Source of the DNA: Pseudomonas ceruminis
GTDB taxonomy: Bacteria; Pseudomonadota; Gammaproteobacteria; Pseudomonadales; Pseudomonadaceae
DNA length: 64,000 nt
Reading direction: 5' to 3'
Assembly (NCBI RefSeq): GCF_021602025.1
Contig: NZ_BQHW01000005.1
Span: 276,181 to 340,180, forward strand
Shown: positions 49,806-58,265 of the stretch, piece by piece
How the letters are laid out: every line of letters begins with the position of its first letter
Position numbering within the stretch: the stretch's first letter is position 1
Position numbers and translations under genes: made by a program
The notes under the pieces: model-generated
What the model was told of the DNA's origin: nothing
Database searches by the model: none
What the model saw: only the letters and a program-made list of their open reading frames with translations

Positions 49806-51203
49806 ATGAACGAGATCACCAATCCCGAACAGCTAGACCTGCAGACTGCTGCCCTCAAGGTGCCGCCGCACTCCATCGAGGCCGAACAGGCCGTGCTGGG
49901 TGGCCTGATGCTGGACAACAACGCCTGGGAGCGAGTGCTGGACCAGGTTTCGGACGGTGATTTCTATCGGCATGACCACCGCCTGATCTTCCGTGCCGTG
50001 CACAAGCTGGCCGATGCCAACCAGCCGTTCGACGTTGTCACCCTGCACGAGCAACTGGACAAGGAAGGCCTGTCGAGCCAGGTCGGCGGCCTGGCCTACC
50101 TGGCCGAGCTGGCCAAGAACACCCCGTCGGTGGCCAACATCAAGGCCTACGCTGCGATCATTCGTGAGCGTGCGACCCTGCGCCAGCTGATCAGCATCAG
50201 TACCGACATCGCCGACAACGCCTTCAACCCGCAAGGGCGCAACGCCGAAGAGATCCTCGACGATGCCGAACGGCAGATCTTCCAGATCGCCGAGGCACGG
50301 CCGAAAACCGGTGGCCCGGTGGGTGTCAACGAACTGTTGACCATGGCCATCGATCGCATCGACACGCTGTTCAACTCCGATAGCGACATCACCGGTGTTT
50401 CCACCGGCTTCACCGACCTGGACGAGAAAACCAGTGGCTTGCAGGCCGCTGACCTGGTCATCGTCGCTGGCCGTCCGTCGATGGGCAAGACCACATTCGC
50501 CATGAACCTGGTGGAAAACGCCGTGCTGCGGACCGACAAGGCGGTGCTGGTGTTCTCCCTCGAGATGCCAGGCGAATCGCTGATCATGCGTATGCTCTCG
50601 TCCTTGGGCCGTATCGACCAGACCAAGGTGCGTTCCGGCCAATTGGACGACGACGACTGGCCGCGCCTGACCTCGGCGGTCAATCTGCTCAACGACCGCA
50701 AGCTATTCATCGACGATACCGCCGGTATCAGCCCTTCGGAGATGCGCGCACGTACCCGTCGCCTGGCCCGTGAGCACGGCGAAATCGCCATGATCATGGT
50801 CGACTACCTGCAGCTGATGCAGATTCCTGGGTCGGCCGGTGACAACCGGACCAACGAGATTTCCGAGATTTCCCGCTCCCTCAAGGCCCTGGCCAAGGAA
50901 TTCAACTGCCCGGTCATCGCCCTGTCGCAGCTGAACCGCTCGCTGGAACAGCGCCCCAACAAACGCCCGGTGAACTCCGACTTGCGTGAATCGGGTGCAA
51001 TCGAGCAGGACGCCGACGTGATCATGTTCGTGTACCGGGACGAGGTGTACCACCCGGAGACCGAGCACAAGGGCGTGGCGGAAATCATCATCGGTAAACA
51101 GCGTAACGGCCCCATCGGCTTCGTACGCCTGGCGTTTATCGGTAAGTACACTCGCTTCGAGAACCTTGCGCCGGGGATGTACAACTTCGACGATGACGAG
51201 TAA
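49806..51203 (+). CDS. dnaB: Replicative DNA helicase DnaB
   Basis: 465 residues. It unwinds DNA at the replication fork as a hexamer. The N-terminal helical domain (PPHSIEAEQAVLGGLML) and a linker lead to the RecA-like domain with Walker A GRPSMGKTTFAMNL, IMVDYLQLM (Walker B) and SQLNRSLEQRPNKRP. No intein is present. ATG 49806 gives the usual Pseudomonas length; GTG 49800 and an ATG at 49764 are less likely. Confidence 0.96.
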   Translation: MNEITNPEQLDLQTAALKVPPHSIEAEQAVLGGLMLDNNAWERVLDQVSDGDFYRHDHRLIFRAVHKLADANQPFDVVTLHEQLDKEGLSSQVGGLAYLAELAKNTPSVANIKAYAAIIRERATLRQLISISTDIADNAFNPQGRNAEEILDDAERQIFQIAEARPKTGGPVGVNELLTMAIDRIDTLFNSDSDITGVSTGFTDLDEKTSGLQAADLVIVAGRPSMGKTTFAMNLVENAVLRTDKAVLVFSLEMPGESLIMRMLSSLGRIDQTKVRSGQLDDDDWPRLTSAVNLLNDRKLFIDDTAGISPSEMRARTRRLAREHGEIAMIMVDYLQLMQIPGSAGDNRTNEISEISRSLKALAKEFNCPVIALSQLNRSLEQRPNKRPVNSDLRESGAIEQDADVIMFVYRDEVYHPETEHKGVAEIIIGKQRNGPIGFVRLAFIGKYTRFENLAPGMYNFDDDE

Positions 51204-51250
51204 CGGCCGTTCTCATTACGCTGCGCATAACTTGCTGCGTTAGCAGGGAC

Positions 51251-51337
51251 CCTGTGGGAGCGGCTTCAGCCGCGGAATCCACCGCGGTGGCTGGCATCGG
51301 CTACGCCGGTATTCGCGGCTAAAGTCACTCCCACAGG
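51251..51337. repeat. Inverted pair of short REP-like arms after dnaB
   Basis: cctgtgggagcggcttcagc and the facing ...actcccacagg form an imperfect inverted pair about 87 bp across, a typical P. putida extragenic palindrome pair. It may also protect or end the dnaB transcript. Confidence 0.75.
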
Positions 51338-51366
51338 ATCACCACAACTTTCAGGCTTGCACAGTA

Positions 51367-51393
51367 CCTGTGGGAGCGGGCTTGCCCCGCGAA
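51367..51393. repeat. Single P. putida-type REP
   Basis: cctgtgggagcgggcttgcc followed by ccgcgaa; the canonical plus-orientation REP core of this species group. Confidence 0.82.
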
Positions 51394-51963
51394 AGGGCCG
51401 GCCCAAGTTTCAGAGAACTTTCAGGGGATTGAACAATGACAAGAGAAGACACTGACTCACTGTCACAAAGAAGGTGCTGATGGATGATGCTGAGTTGGGG
51501 ATGAAGCAGTGAGGGCTTGGCTTCAGGTTGCATGAAGGCTGCCAGGTGTTCGCCGCAGCGGTTTCAGCGCCTATGAGATCGAGCGCCGCCCGCGCGGCGC
51601 TTCGCGGGGCAAGCCCGCTCCTACCGTCTGTTTCGGGCCAGTCACTTCTGTGGGGGCATCGCTGACCGCCTCGTTTGATCCCTTTGATATCGGCTGCGCC
51701 GCTGCTGTTTCTCAATCTCCAGCCATGCACCCGGGGGTGCGCGGCCCGAAACAGACAGTGGGAGCGGGCTTGCCCCGCGAAGCGCCGCGCGGGCGGCGCT
51801 CGGTCTCACAGGCGCTGAAAGTGTTGTGGCGAACACCGGGCAACCCCACCACACCCCTCAAGCCAACAACCCACCAATCCCCACGAAGACAGTCGGATTT
51901 GGTCAAAATTTGTGCTATATTCCGCGCCCGCGATTTCCCTGCACACCAGAACCGGTCACTGAC
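51394..51963. other. Non-coding dnaB-ygiQ gap
   Basis: No gene is supported here. The middle is taken by the 73-bp inverted repeat listed separately. The final ~150 bp before ygiQ should contain its promoter; tttgtgctatattccgc at about 51909-51926 includes a TATATT that could be a -10 box. Confidence 0.5.
51567..51815. repeat. Long inverted repeat built on REPs
   Basis: Two arms of 73 bp, 51567-51639 and 51743-51815, are inverted copies with about four mismatches, separated by 103 bp. Each arm includes a REP core (gcgggcttgccccgcgaa) plus flanking sequence (gcgccgcgcgggcggcgct; tgtctgtttcgggcc). It is far longer than an ordinary REP pair. Confidence 0.85.
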
Positions 51964-54267
51964 ATGCAAGCAGCCAAACCACTCTACGACTATCCCAAGT
52001 ACTGGGCCGAATGCTTCGGGCCAGCACCGTTCCTGCCGATGAGCAGGGAGGAGATGGATCTGCTCGGCTGGGACTCCTGCGACATCATCATCGTGACCGG
52101 TGATGCCTACGTCGACCACCCGTCGTTCGGCATGGCCATCATCGGCCGTCTGCTGGAAGCCCAGGGCTTTCGCGTGGGCATCATTGCCCAGCCGAACTGG
52201 CAGTCGAAAGACGACTTCATGAAGCTTGGCGAGCCGAACCTGTTCTTCGGCGTCGCGGCCGGCAACATGGACTCGATGATCAACCGCTACACCGCGGACA
52301 AGAAGATCCGCTCCGACGATGCCTACACCCCTGGTGGCCTGGCCGGCAGCCGTCCGGACCGCGCCAGCCTGGTGTACAGTCAGCGCTGCAAGGAAGCCTA
52401 CAAGCATGTGCCGATCGTACTCGGCGGCATCGAGGCGTCGCTGCGCCGCATCGCCCACTACGACTACTGGCAGGACAAGGTTCGTCACTCGATCCTGATC
52501 GACGCCAGCGCCGACATCCTGCTGTTCGGCAACGCCGAGCGTGCAGTGGTCGAGGTGGCCCAGCGCCTGTCCAACGGCGAGAAGATCGAGACCATCACCG
52601 ACGTGCGCGGCACCGCCTTCATACGCCGTGACACCCCGCAAGGCTGGTACGAGATCGACTCCACGCGCATCGACCGCCCAGGCCGCGTCGACAAGATCAT
52701 CAACCCGTACGTGAACACCCAGGACACCCAGGCCTGCGCCATCGAGCAAGCCAAGGGCGACCAGGAAGACCCGAACGAAGCCAAGGTCGTGCAGATTCTC
52801 GACAGCCCGAGCGTGACCCGGGAAAAGTCGGTGATCCGCCTGCCTTCGTTCGAGAAGGTGCGTAACGATCCCGTACTCTATGCCCACGCCAACCGCGTGC
52901 TGCACCTGGAGACCAACCCGGGCAACGCCCGCGCGCTGGTGCAGAAGCATGGCGAAGTGGATGTGTGGTTCAACCCGCCACCCATCCCCATGAGCACCGA
53001 GGAAATGGACTATGTGTTCGGCATGCCTTACGCCCGTGTGCCGCACCCGGCCTATGGCAAGGAGCGCATCCCGGCCTACGAAATGATCCGCTTCTCGGTG
53101 AACATCATGCGCGGCTGCTTCGGCGGCTGCACATTCTGCTCGATCACCGAGCACGAAGGCCGGATCATCCAGAACCGCTCGCAAGAGTCGATCCTCAACG
53201 AGATCGAGGAGATGCGCGACAAGGTACCGGGCTTCACCGGCGTGGTTTCCGACCTTGGCGGCCCGACCGCCAACATGTACCGGATCGCCTGCAAAAGCCA
53301 CGACATCGAGAAGCACTGCCGCAAGCCGTCTTGCGTGTTCCCCGGCATCTGCGAGAACCTCAACACCGACCACAGTTCGTTGATCGAGCTGTACCGCAAG
53401 GCCCGTGCCTTGCCGGGCGTGAAGAAGATCCTGATTGCCTCGGGCCTGCGCTACGACCTGGCTGTGGAGTCGCCGGAGTACGTCAAGGAACTGGTCACCC
53501 ACCATGTTGGCGGCTACCTCAAGATTGCCCCGGAGCACACCGAGCGTGGCCCGTTGGACAAGATGATGAAGCCAGGCATCGGTACCTATGACCGCTTCAA
53601 GCGCATGTTCGAGAAGTTCTCCAAGGAAGCGGGCAAGGAGCAGTACCTGATCCCGTACTTCATCGCTGCCCACCCGGGCACCACCGATGAAGACATGATG
53701 AACCTGGCCCTGTGGCTCAAGGGCAACGGCTTCCGCGCCGACCAGGTGCAGGCGTTCTACCCGTCGCCGATGGCCTCGGCCACGGCCATGTACCACTCGG
53801 GCAAGAACCCGTTGCGCAAGGTCACCTACAAGAGTGAAGGGGTGGAGATCGTCAAGAGCGATGAGCAGCGCCGCTTGCACAAGGCCTTCCTGCGCTATCA
53901 CGATCCGAAGGGCTGGCCGATGCTGCGAGAGGCGCTGCAGCGCATGGGCCGTGCCGACTTGATCGGCCCGGGCAAGCACCAGCTGATCCCGCTGCACCAG
54001 CCGCAGACTGACACGTACCAGAGCGCTCGCCGCAAGAATTCGACCCCGGCCGGCAGCCATAAGGTGGGCAAGGACCAGAAGATTCTTACCCAGCATACGG
54101 GCCTGCCACCGCGTGGCAGTGATGGCAGCAACCCGTGGGACAAGCGGGAGAAGGCCAAGGCTGAAGCGTTCGCCCGCAACCAGCAGGCGGCCAAGGAGCG
54201 CAAGGAAGCGGCCAAGGGTGGTGGCGGCAAGGGTAAGAAGCCGCGTCAGCCCGTCATTCCGCGCTGA
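51964..54267 (+). CDS. ygiQ: YgiQ-family radical SAM protein (UPF0313)
   Basis: 767 residues. An N-terminal cobalamin-binding-like region ([20 protein letters not shown]) precedes the radical SAM domain with the cluster motif CFGGCTFCS (CxxxCxxC). The C-terminal part is the YgiQ-specific domain, ending in a basic, Lys/Gly-rich tail. The reaction is unknown; members are widespread in bacteria. ATG 51964 matches the family N-terminus ([19 protein letters not shown]); upstream in-frame codons lie in the repeat region. Confidence 0.9.
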   Translation: MQAAKPLYDYPKYWAECFGPAPFLPMSREEMDLLGWDSCDIIIVTGDAYVDHPSFGMAIIGRLLEAQGFRVGIIAQPNWQSKDDFMKLGEPNLFFGVAAGNMDSMINRYTADKKIRSDDAYTPGGLAGSRPDRASLVYSQRCKEAYKHVPIVLGGIEASLRRIAHYDYWQDKVRHSILIDASADILLFGNAERAVVEVAQRLSNGEKIETITDVRGTAFIRRDTPQGWYEIDSTRIDRPGRVDKIINPYVNTQDTQACAIEQAKGDQEDPNEAKVVQILDSPSVTREKSVIRLPSFEKVRNDPVLYAHANRVLHLETNPGNARALVQKHGEVDVWFNPPPIPMSTEEMDYVFGMPYARVPHPAYGKERIPAYEMIRFSVNIMRGCFGGCTFCSITEHEGRIIQNRSQESILNEIEEMRDKVPGFTGVVSDLGGPTANMYRIACKSHDIEKHCRKPSCVFPGICENLNTDHSSLIELYRKARALPGVKKILIASGLRYDLAVESPEYVKELVTHHVGGYLKIAPEHTERGPLDKMMKPGIGTYDRFKRMFEKFSKEAGKEQYLIPYFIAAHPGTTDEDMMNLALWLKGNGFRADQVQAFYPSPMASATAMYHSGKNPLRKVTYKSEGVEIVKSDEQRRLHKAFLRYHDPKGWPMLREALQRMGRADLIGPGKHQLIPLHQPQTDTYQSARRKNSTPAGSHKVGKDQKILTQHTGLPPRGSDGSNPWDKREKAKAEAFARNQQAAKERKEAAKGGGGKGKKPRQPVIPR

Positions 54268-54303
54268 ACCGGGGACCGCGAAGCGGTCCCGGCATGTCAG
54301 CCT

Positions 54304-54891
54304 TCAATCAGGTTGCTTGTCGACCCACTTGGGCAGCACCGGCGCCTCGAACCGCTCCATCCCGTCCAGTAGCGCATCGGCCTGCTGCTCAAGTAGCAGC
54401 ATCGCCCGATGCTGCCGCCGCACGAAGCCTTCTTCGACAATATGGTCGAGGAAACCACCCAGCTTCTCGTAGAAGCCATTCACATCCAGTAAGCCCAACG
54501 GCTTGGCGTGATACCCCAGTTGGCCCCAGGTCCACACTTCAAACAACTCCTCCAGCGTGCCCAGGCCCCCTGGCAGGGCGATGAAGGCGTCGCTCAGCTC
54601 GGCCATGCGTGCCTTGCGCGCGTGCATGCCGTCCACCACTTCCAGGCGGGTCAGGCCACGGTGGCCGATTTCAGCGTTCATCAGGCTCTGGGGAATGATC
54701 CCGATCACTTCGCCGCCAGCCGCCATGGCTGCGTCGGCGACCGTGCCCATCAGGCCGACGGCGCCGCCGCCATACACCAGGGTCAACCCGCGACGGGCGA
54801 TGGTCTGGCCCAGCGCGACGGCGGCTTCACGATAAGCCGGGTTGGCACCGATGCTGGCGCCGCAGAATACACAAACGGAACGTACAGGCAT
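54304..54891 (-). CDS. LOG-family nucleoside-monophosphate phosphoribohydrolase
   Basis: 195 residues. The Rossmann fold is shown by [25 protein letters not shown] and the catalytic motif [20 protein letters not shown], which is PGGxGTxxE. Related proteins release adenine-type bases from nucleoside 5'-monophosphates; they were once called lysine decarboxylases, which is misleading. It is convergent with ygiQ and divergent from the azurin gene. Confidence 0.88.
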   Translation of the reverse strand: MPVRSVCVFCGASIGANPAYREAAVALGQTIARRGLTLVYGGGAVGLMGTVADAAMAAGGEVIGIIPQSLMNAEIGHRGLTRLEVVDGMHARKARMAELSDAFIALPGGLGTLEELFEVWTWGQLGYHAKPLGLLDVNGFYEKLGGFLDHIVEEGFVRRQHRAMLLLEQQADALLDGMERFEAPVLPKWVDKQPD

Positions 54892-55236
54892 TGCTCATCT
54901 CCAGTCACATGCGTGCACAGGGTACGGCCGATGCCTGCGCGTTCCAAGGCTGCTTTCACTCTGGGCGGGAGAATTCGCAGATAGCGCCGCTGGCGCCGTG
55001 AGCGTAGGCAGCAAGCAGACTGTTCATGAAACTTGAGAGGGACATTGCAATTGCTCCTAAATGAGAGGTTGTCCCATCGTCTATTAAAAGGGCATGATGT
55101 GCTCTTAGATTGGTTGTATACAATCCATTGAACAATTCTACTGGCTGGCCACTTGACACCCTCTTGACGCATATCAGCAAGGGGAGCGTTGGCTTCAGGC
55201 AGTCTCGCAATTGATAAAACCCTGCCAAGGAGATTC
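54892..55236. other. Intergenic region between the LOG gene and azurin
   Basis: 345 bp, AT-richer than the neighbours, without a credible gene (a 151-codon minus-strand open frame overlaps the LOG gene and lacks any family features). It should hold both promoters; a possible ANR/FNR site near its right end is listed separately. Confidence 0.5.
55164..55177 (+). promoter_or_regulatory. Possible ANR/FNR box upstream of azurin
   Basis: TTGACGCATATCAG differs from the consensus TTGAT-N4-ATCAA at one base in each half-site. It lies about 60 bp upstream of the azurin start. Azurin is known to be under ANR control in P. aeruginosa, so low-oxygen regulation is plausible. Confidence 0.4.
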
Positions 55237-55689
55237 ATGATGTTTGCGAAAGCTGTAGCGGTATCCCTGCTGACCCTCGCCAGCGCCTCTGTCTTCGCAG
55301 CCGAGTGCTCGGTAACTGTCGAATCGACGGACCAGATGTCCTATACCACCAAGGAATTCACCGTCGACAAGAGCTGCAAGGAATTCACCGTCAAACTCAC
55401 CCACTCCGGCAACCTGCCGAAGAACGTCATGGGCCACAACCTGGTGATCAGCAAGACTGCCGACATGCAGGCCATTGCCAGTGAAGGCATGACCCAGGGC
55501 ATCGACAAGGGCTACTTGAAGGAAGACAACGCCAACATCATCGCCCACACTGCGATGATCGGCGCGCCAGAGAAAGAAACCGAAGTGAAGTTCGACACTT
55601 CCAAGCTGGAAGCCGGTGGCGATTACAGCTTCTTCTGCACCTTCCCGGGCCACATCTCGATGATGAAGGGCAAGGTCGTCGTAAAGTGA
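55237..55689 (+). CDS. azu: Azurin
   Basis: 150 residues. It is a periplasmic blue-copper electron carrier. The signal peptide ([16 protein letters not shown]) is cleaved before AECSV, the classical mature start. Copper ligands are all present: His in MGHNLVI, and Cys, His and Met in [12 protein letters not shown]. The disulfide cysteines (ECSV and DKSCKEF) are also kept. AAGGAGA precedes two adjacent ATG codons (55237, 55240). Confidence 0.95.
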   Translation: MMFAKAVAVSLLTLASASVFAAECSVTVESTDQMSYTTKEFTVDKSCKEFTVKLTHSGNLPKNVMGHNLVISKTADMQAIASEGMTQGIDKGYLKEDNANIIAHTAMIGAPEKETEVKFDTSKLEAGGDYSFFCTFPGHISMMKGKVVVK

Positions 55690-55707
55690 TGACTGTTTGA
55701 AACCAGG

Positions 55708-55727
55708 GGAGGGCTTCGCCCTCCTTT
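55708..55727 (+). terminator. Terminator after azurin
   Basis: GGAGGGC-TTC-GCCCTCC is followed by TTT; the stem is strong and the T-run short. It lies 19 bp after the azurin stop. Confidence 0.6.
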
Positions 55728-55807
55728 CGCGGGCAAGCCCGCTGCCACAGGCACCCCACTAAACGCGCTTTAAGTAGGGGTACTGTGGGGGCGGGCTTGC
55801 CCGCGAA
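55726..55807. repeat. Facing REP pair between azurin and nadE
   Basis: ttcgcgggcaagcccgctgc...cacag at 55726-55750 faces ctgtgggggcgggcttgccc...gcgaa at 55783-55807: a head-on REP pair with a 32-bp spacer between convergent gene ends. Confidence 0.82.
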
Positions 55808-55811
55808 GCTT

Positions 55812-56121
55812 TTATGGGGCGAATGGTAATTCGCGCTTGTGCTGGGTCTTGCGGTAGGTAGCCACGATGATGTCGAACGCGGCCTGATCCACCGGCTGCC
55901 CCTGCAGGAAGGCGTCGATCTGCTGGTAGGTCACGCCATGCGAGGCCTCGTCCGGCTTGCCCGGTTCCAGGTCTTCGAGGTCCGCAGTCGGCACTTTCTC
56001 CACCAGCGCCTGCGGTGCGCCAAAGCTGCGTGCAATCGCCCGCACCTGGTGCTTCACCAAGCCACTCAGCGGCGCCAGGTCGCAGGCACCATCACCAAAC
56101 TTGGTAAAGAAGCCCATCACC
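55812..56121 (-). pseudogene. nadE: NH3-dependent NAD synthetase, C-terminal remnant
   Basis: About 100 codons from [20 protein letters not shown] to the normal end [11 protein letters not shown] are typical of pseudomonad NadE, including [21 protein letters not shown] and [12 protein letters not shown]. Upstream of about 56121 the similarity stops at once: the expected GTDHAAEA segment is replaced by unrelated sequence. The missing part includes the ATP-binding SGG-DS loop, so this fragment cannot be active. The open frame happens to continue to 56306, but the extra residues are not NadE. The cut marks the left edge of the AT-rich island. Confidence 0.87.
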
Positions 56122-56507
56122 TTACTCCCCCCAAAATAGTGCCCAATACATCGATGGTAAAGGGTCCTGCTGGTATGGGTGAGGTGTGCATAATCCATAG
56201 CCTGCACAACAAAGAAAAAAATTTCAAACAGTCCAATCGCGTCGGCCTTGCTTGAAATACAGGCACGGTGAGATTGCCTGATGGGGCATAATGAATCGGT
56301 TATCACGAGGTGCTGCGACAGGTAGGGCGTGGTTCCCCTGTGAGCGTTGGGTGACTGGAGAAGCTCTCCTCAGGAGCCGTTCGGTGGAACATCAGTTGAG
56401 CCACCAATATGTATTTCATTCATGGATCTAGCTCAACCTCCGCTGAGAAGCTTTGGCCCAAGGCGCAGAATCTCGTAGATCCCACGTAAGGCCTTTCTGG
56501 AGGACCC
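56122..56507. other. Island edge and leader of the second NAD synthetase gene
   Basis: No convincing gene. The left end has actccccccaaaatagt directly at the nadE break; no inverted repeat or att duplication was recognised within the window. The right part, from about 56310, is likely leader and promoter for the NAD synthetase gene, with several short dyads (gagaagctctcctc; gttcggtggaac). Confidence 0.45.
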
Positions 56508-58139
56508 ATGGAGCAGCGTTTGAGAGTGGTAATGGCCCAGTTGAACATCCGCGTCGGAGATGTTCACGGTAACGTCGAGAAAATCATCGAGGCGGCTCAT
56601 AAGGCTCGGGATAAGGACGGCGCTCAGGTCATCGTCTTCCCAGAGCTGACCCTTTGCGGTTACCCGCCTGAGGATCTACTCCTTCGCTCTAGCATGCAGA
56701 GCCGCATTGAGAAAGCGCTTGAGCGCGTTCGAGAAGCGGCGCGTGGCATCGTCATCATCATTGGCTTCCCATGGGTTGAAGCCGGTTCTCGATACAATAG
56801 CTGCGCGGTCATTTCAGATGGAGAAGAGATCGCGCGCTATTACAAACAGCGGCTGCCCAATTACCGTGTGTTTGATGAGAAGCGCTATTTCGAGTCAGGC
56901 AGCGGCCCATGCGTCGTCAACCTGTTTGGCATCCAGGTAGGGATCACTATCTGCGAAGATATTTGGTTCTCGGAGCCCCTCAAGCAGGCCTGTGATGCTG
57001 GAGCGCAGATCATGCTGACGCTTAATGCGTCCCCATTCCACCGGGGTAAGCAAGCCGAGCGTGAAGAGCTTCTTGCTCAGCGAGCCCGCGAATGTGCAAT
57101 CCCGATGATTTATGTGAATCAGGTCGGTGGTCAGGACGAACTGGTATTTGACGGCAACAGCTTTGTTGTTGACGGTAGTGGCAAGGTCACCCAGCGCGCT
57201 CCAGCGTTCGAAGAGGGATTGTTCGTAGCTGACTTCCAATGCTCAGAGAGCGCCTTGGAGCCAGTTCCTGGTGTTGTGACTGATCTACTGAGTCTGGAAG
57301 CCAGTGTGTACCAGGCATTGGTTGCGGGGGTACGTGACTACGTTCAGCGCAATGGTTTTAAGGGTGTAGTTCTTGGGCTCTCTGGTGGGATCGACTCGGC
57401 ACTCTGCCTAGCGGTTGCGGCTGATGCGTTGGGAGCCCAGAACGTCGAGGCAGTCATGATGCCTTACCGCTACACCGCTCAGATGAGCCAAGACGATGCC
57501 AAGGAAGAGGCAGAGATCCTTGGCGTCAAATATAGCGTTTTGCCAATTGCTCCGATGGTAGAGGCTTTCCTTGAGACGCTTGCACCCGAGTTCGAAGGGC
57601 TGGCTAAAGACACGACGGAGGAGAACCTTCAGGCACGGTGTCGCGGCACGATGCTCATGGCCATCTCTAATAAAAAGCGCTATCTCGTACTTACTACTGG
57701 TAATAAGAGTGAGATGGCCGTCGGCTACGCGACACTCTATGGAGACATGGCGGGCGGATTCGATGTTCTGAAGGATGTGCCCAAGACGCTTGTATTTAAG
57801 CTTTGCGAGTACCGCAATACTTTGGGGTATGTGATCCCGCAACGAGTAATCGACCGTCCGCCATCAGCAGAACTTGCCCCTGATCAGAAAGACGAAGACT
57901 CGCTGCCGCCTTATCCAGTACTGGATGAGATCTTGCGTCTGTACATTGAGCAGGACCTGTCCGCTGACGCTATCATCGAGCATGGCTTTGACGCTGAGAT
58001 AGTGCGTAAGGTGATACGTCTGGTAGATCTGAACGAATATAAGCGTCGGCAAGCAGCAGTAGGGCCGAGAATCACTGAGCGTGGGTTTGGGCGAGATCGC
58101 AGATATCCCATTACCTCCGGTTGGCGTATTGGGGACTGA
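56508..58139 (+). CDS. nadE: Glutamine-dependent NAD(+) synthetase
   Basis: 543 residues. It converts nicotinic acid adenine dinucleotide to NAD using glutamine as nitrogen source. The N-terminal nitrilase-type amidase has the triad Glu46 (FPELTLCGYPPED), Lys113 (YYKQRLPNYRVF) and Cys149 (GITICEDIWF). The C-terminal synthetase has SGGIDS at 292-297 and the NKSEMAVGY segment. The length fits a complete enzyme. It is a different type from the ammonia-dependent NadE whose 3' stump lies next door, and codon use differs from the backbone, so it came in with the island. TGGAGGACC precedes the ATG. Confidence 0.93.
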   Translation: MEQRLRVVMAQLNIRVGDVHGNVEKIIEAAHKARDKDGAQVIVFPELTLCGYPPEDLLLRSSMQSRIEKALERVREAARGIVIIIGFPWVEAGSRYNSCAVISDGEEIARYYKQRLPNYRVFDEKRYFESGSGPCVVNLFGIQVGITICEDIWFSEPLKQACDAGAQIMLTLNASPFHRGKQAEREELLAQRARECAIPMIYVNQVGGQDELVFDGNSFVVDGSGKVTQRAPAFEEGLFVADFQCSESALEPVPGVVTDLLSLEASVYQALVAGVRDYVQRNGFKGVVLGLSGGIDSALCLAVAADALGAQNVEAVMMPYRYTAQMSQDDAKEEAEILGVKYSVLPIAPMVEAFLETLAPEFEGLAKDTTEENLQARCRGTMLMAISNKKRYLVLTTGNKSEMAVGYATLYGDMAGGFDVLKDVPKTLVFKLCEYRNTLGYVIPQRVIDRPPSAELAPDQKDEDSLPPYPVLDEILRLYIEQDLSADAIIEHGFDAEIVRKVIRLVDLNEYKRRQAAVGPRITERGFGRDRRYPITSGWRIGD

Positions 58140-58265
58140 TACTCTGTTCTTAAGACGGTAGATAGGCTCTAAGCTGGATATTGGTAAGCCTATCTACCTG
58201 CCTAACTTCTCACTAGCCGGGTTTATAATTACTGGCATGTAGCTCACAATTGAGTGAGGCGATCT

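Noticed and set aside
51251-51815. Repeats in the dnaB-ygiQ gap considered as a CRISPR array
   Set aside because: The units are palindromic REPs in both orientations with irregular spacing and no cas genes; no CRISPR array was seen in the window.
51712-54096. A 794-codon minus-strand open frame opposite ygiQ
   Set aside because: Antisense shadow; it even runs into the REP repeats.
54783-55238. A 151-codon minus-strand open frame between the LOG gene and azurin
   Set aside because: It overlaps the LOG gene in another frame, has no family features and lies over the azurin promoter.
55812-56306. A continuous 164-codon open frame that could be taken for an intact short NadE
   Set aside because: Only the part up to about 56121 is NadE-like; the rest is unrelated and the ATP-binding half is missing.
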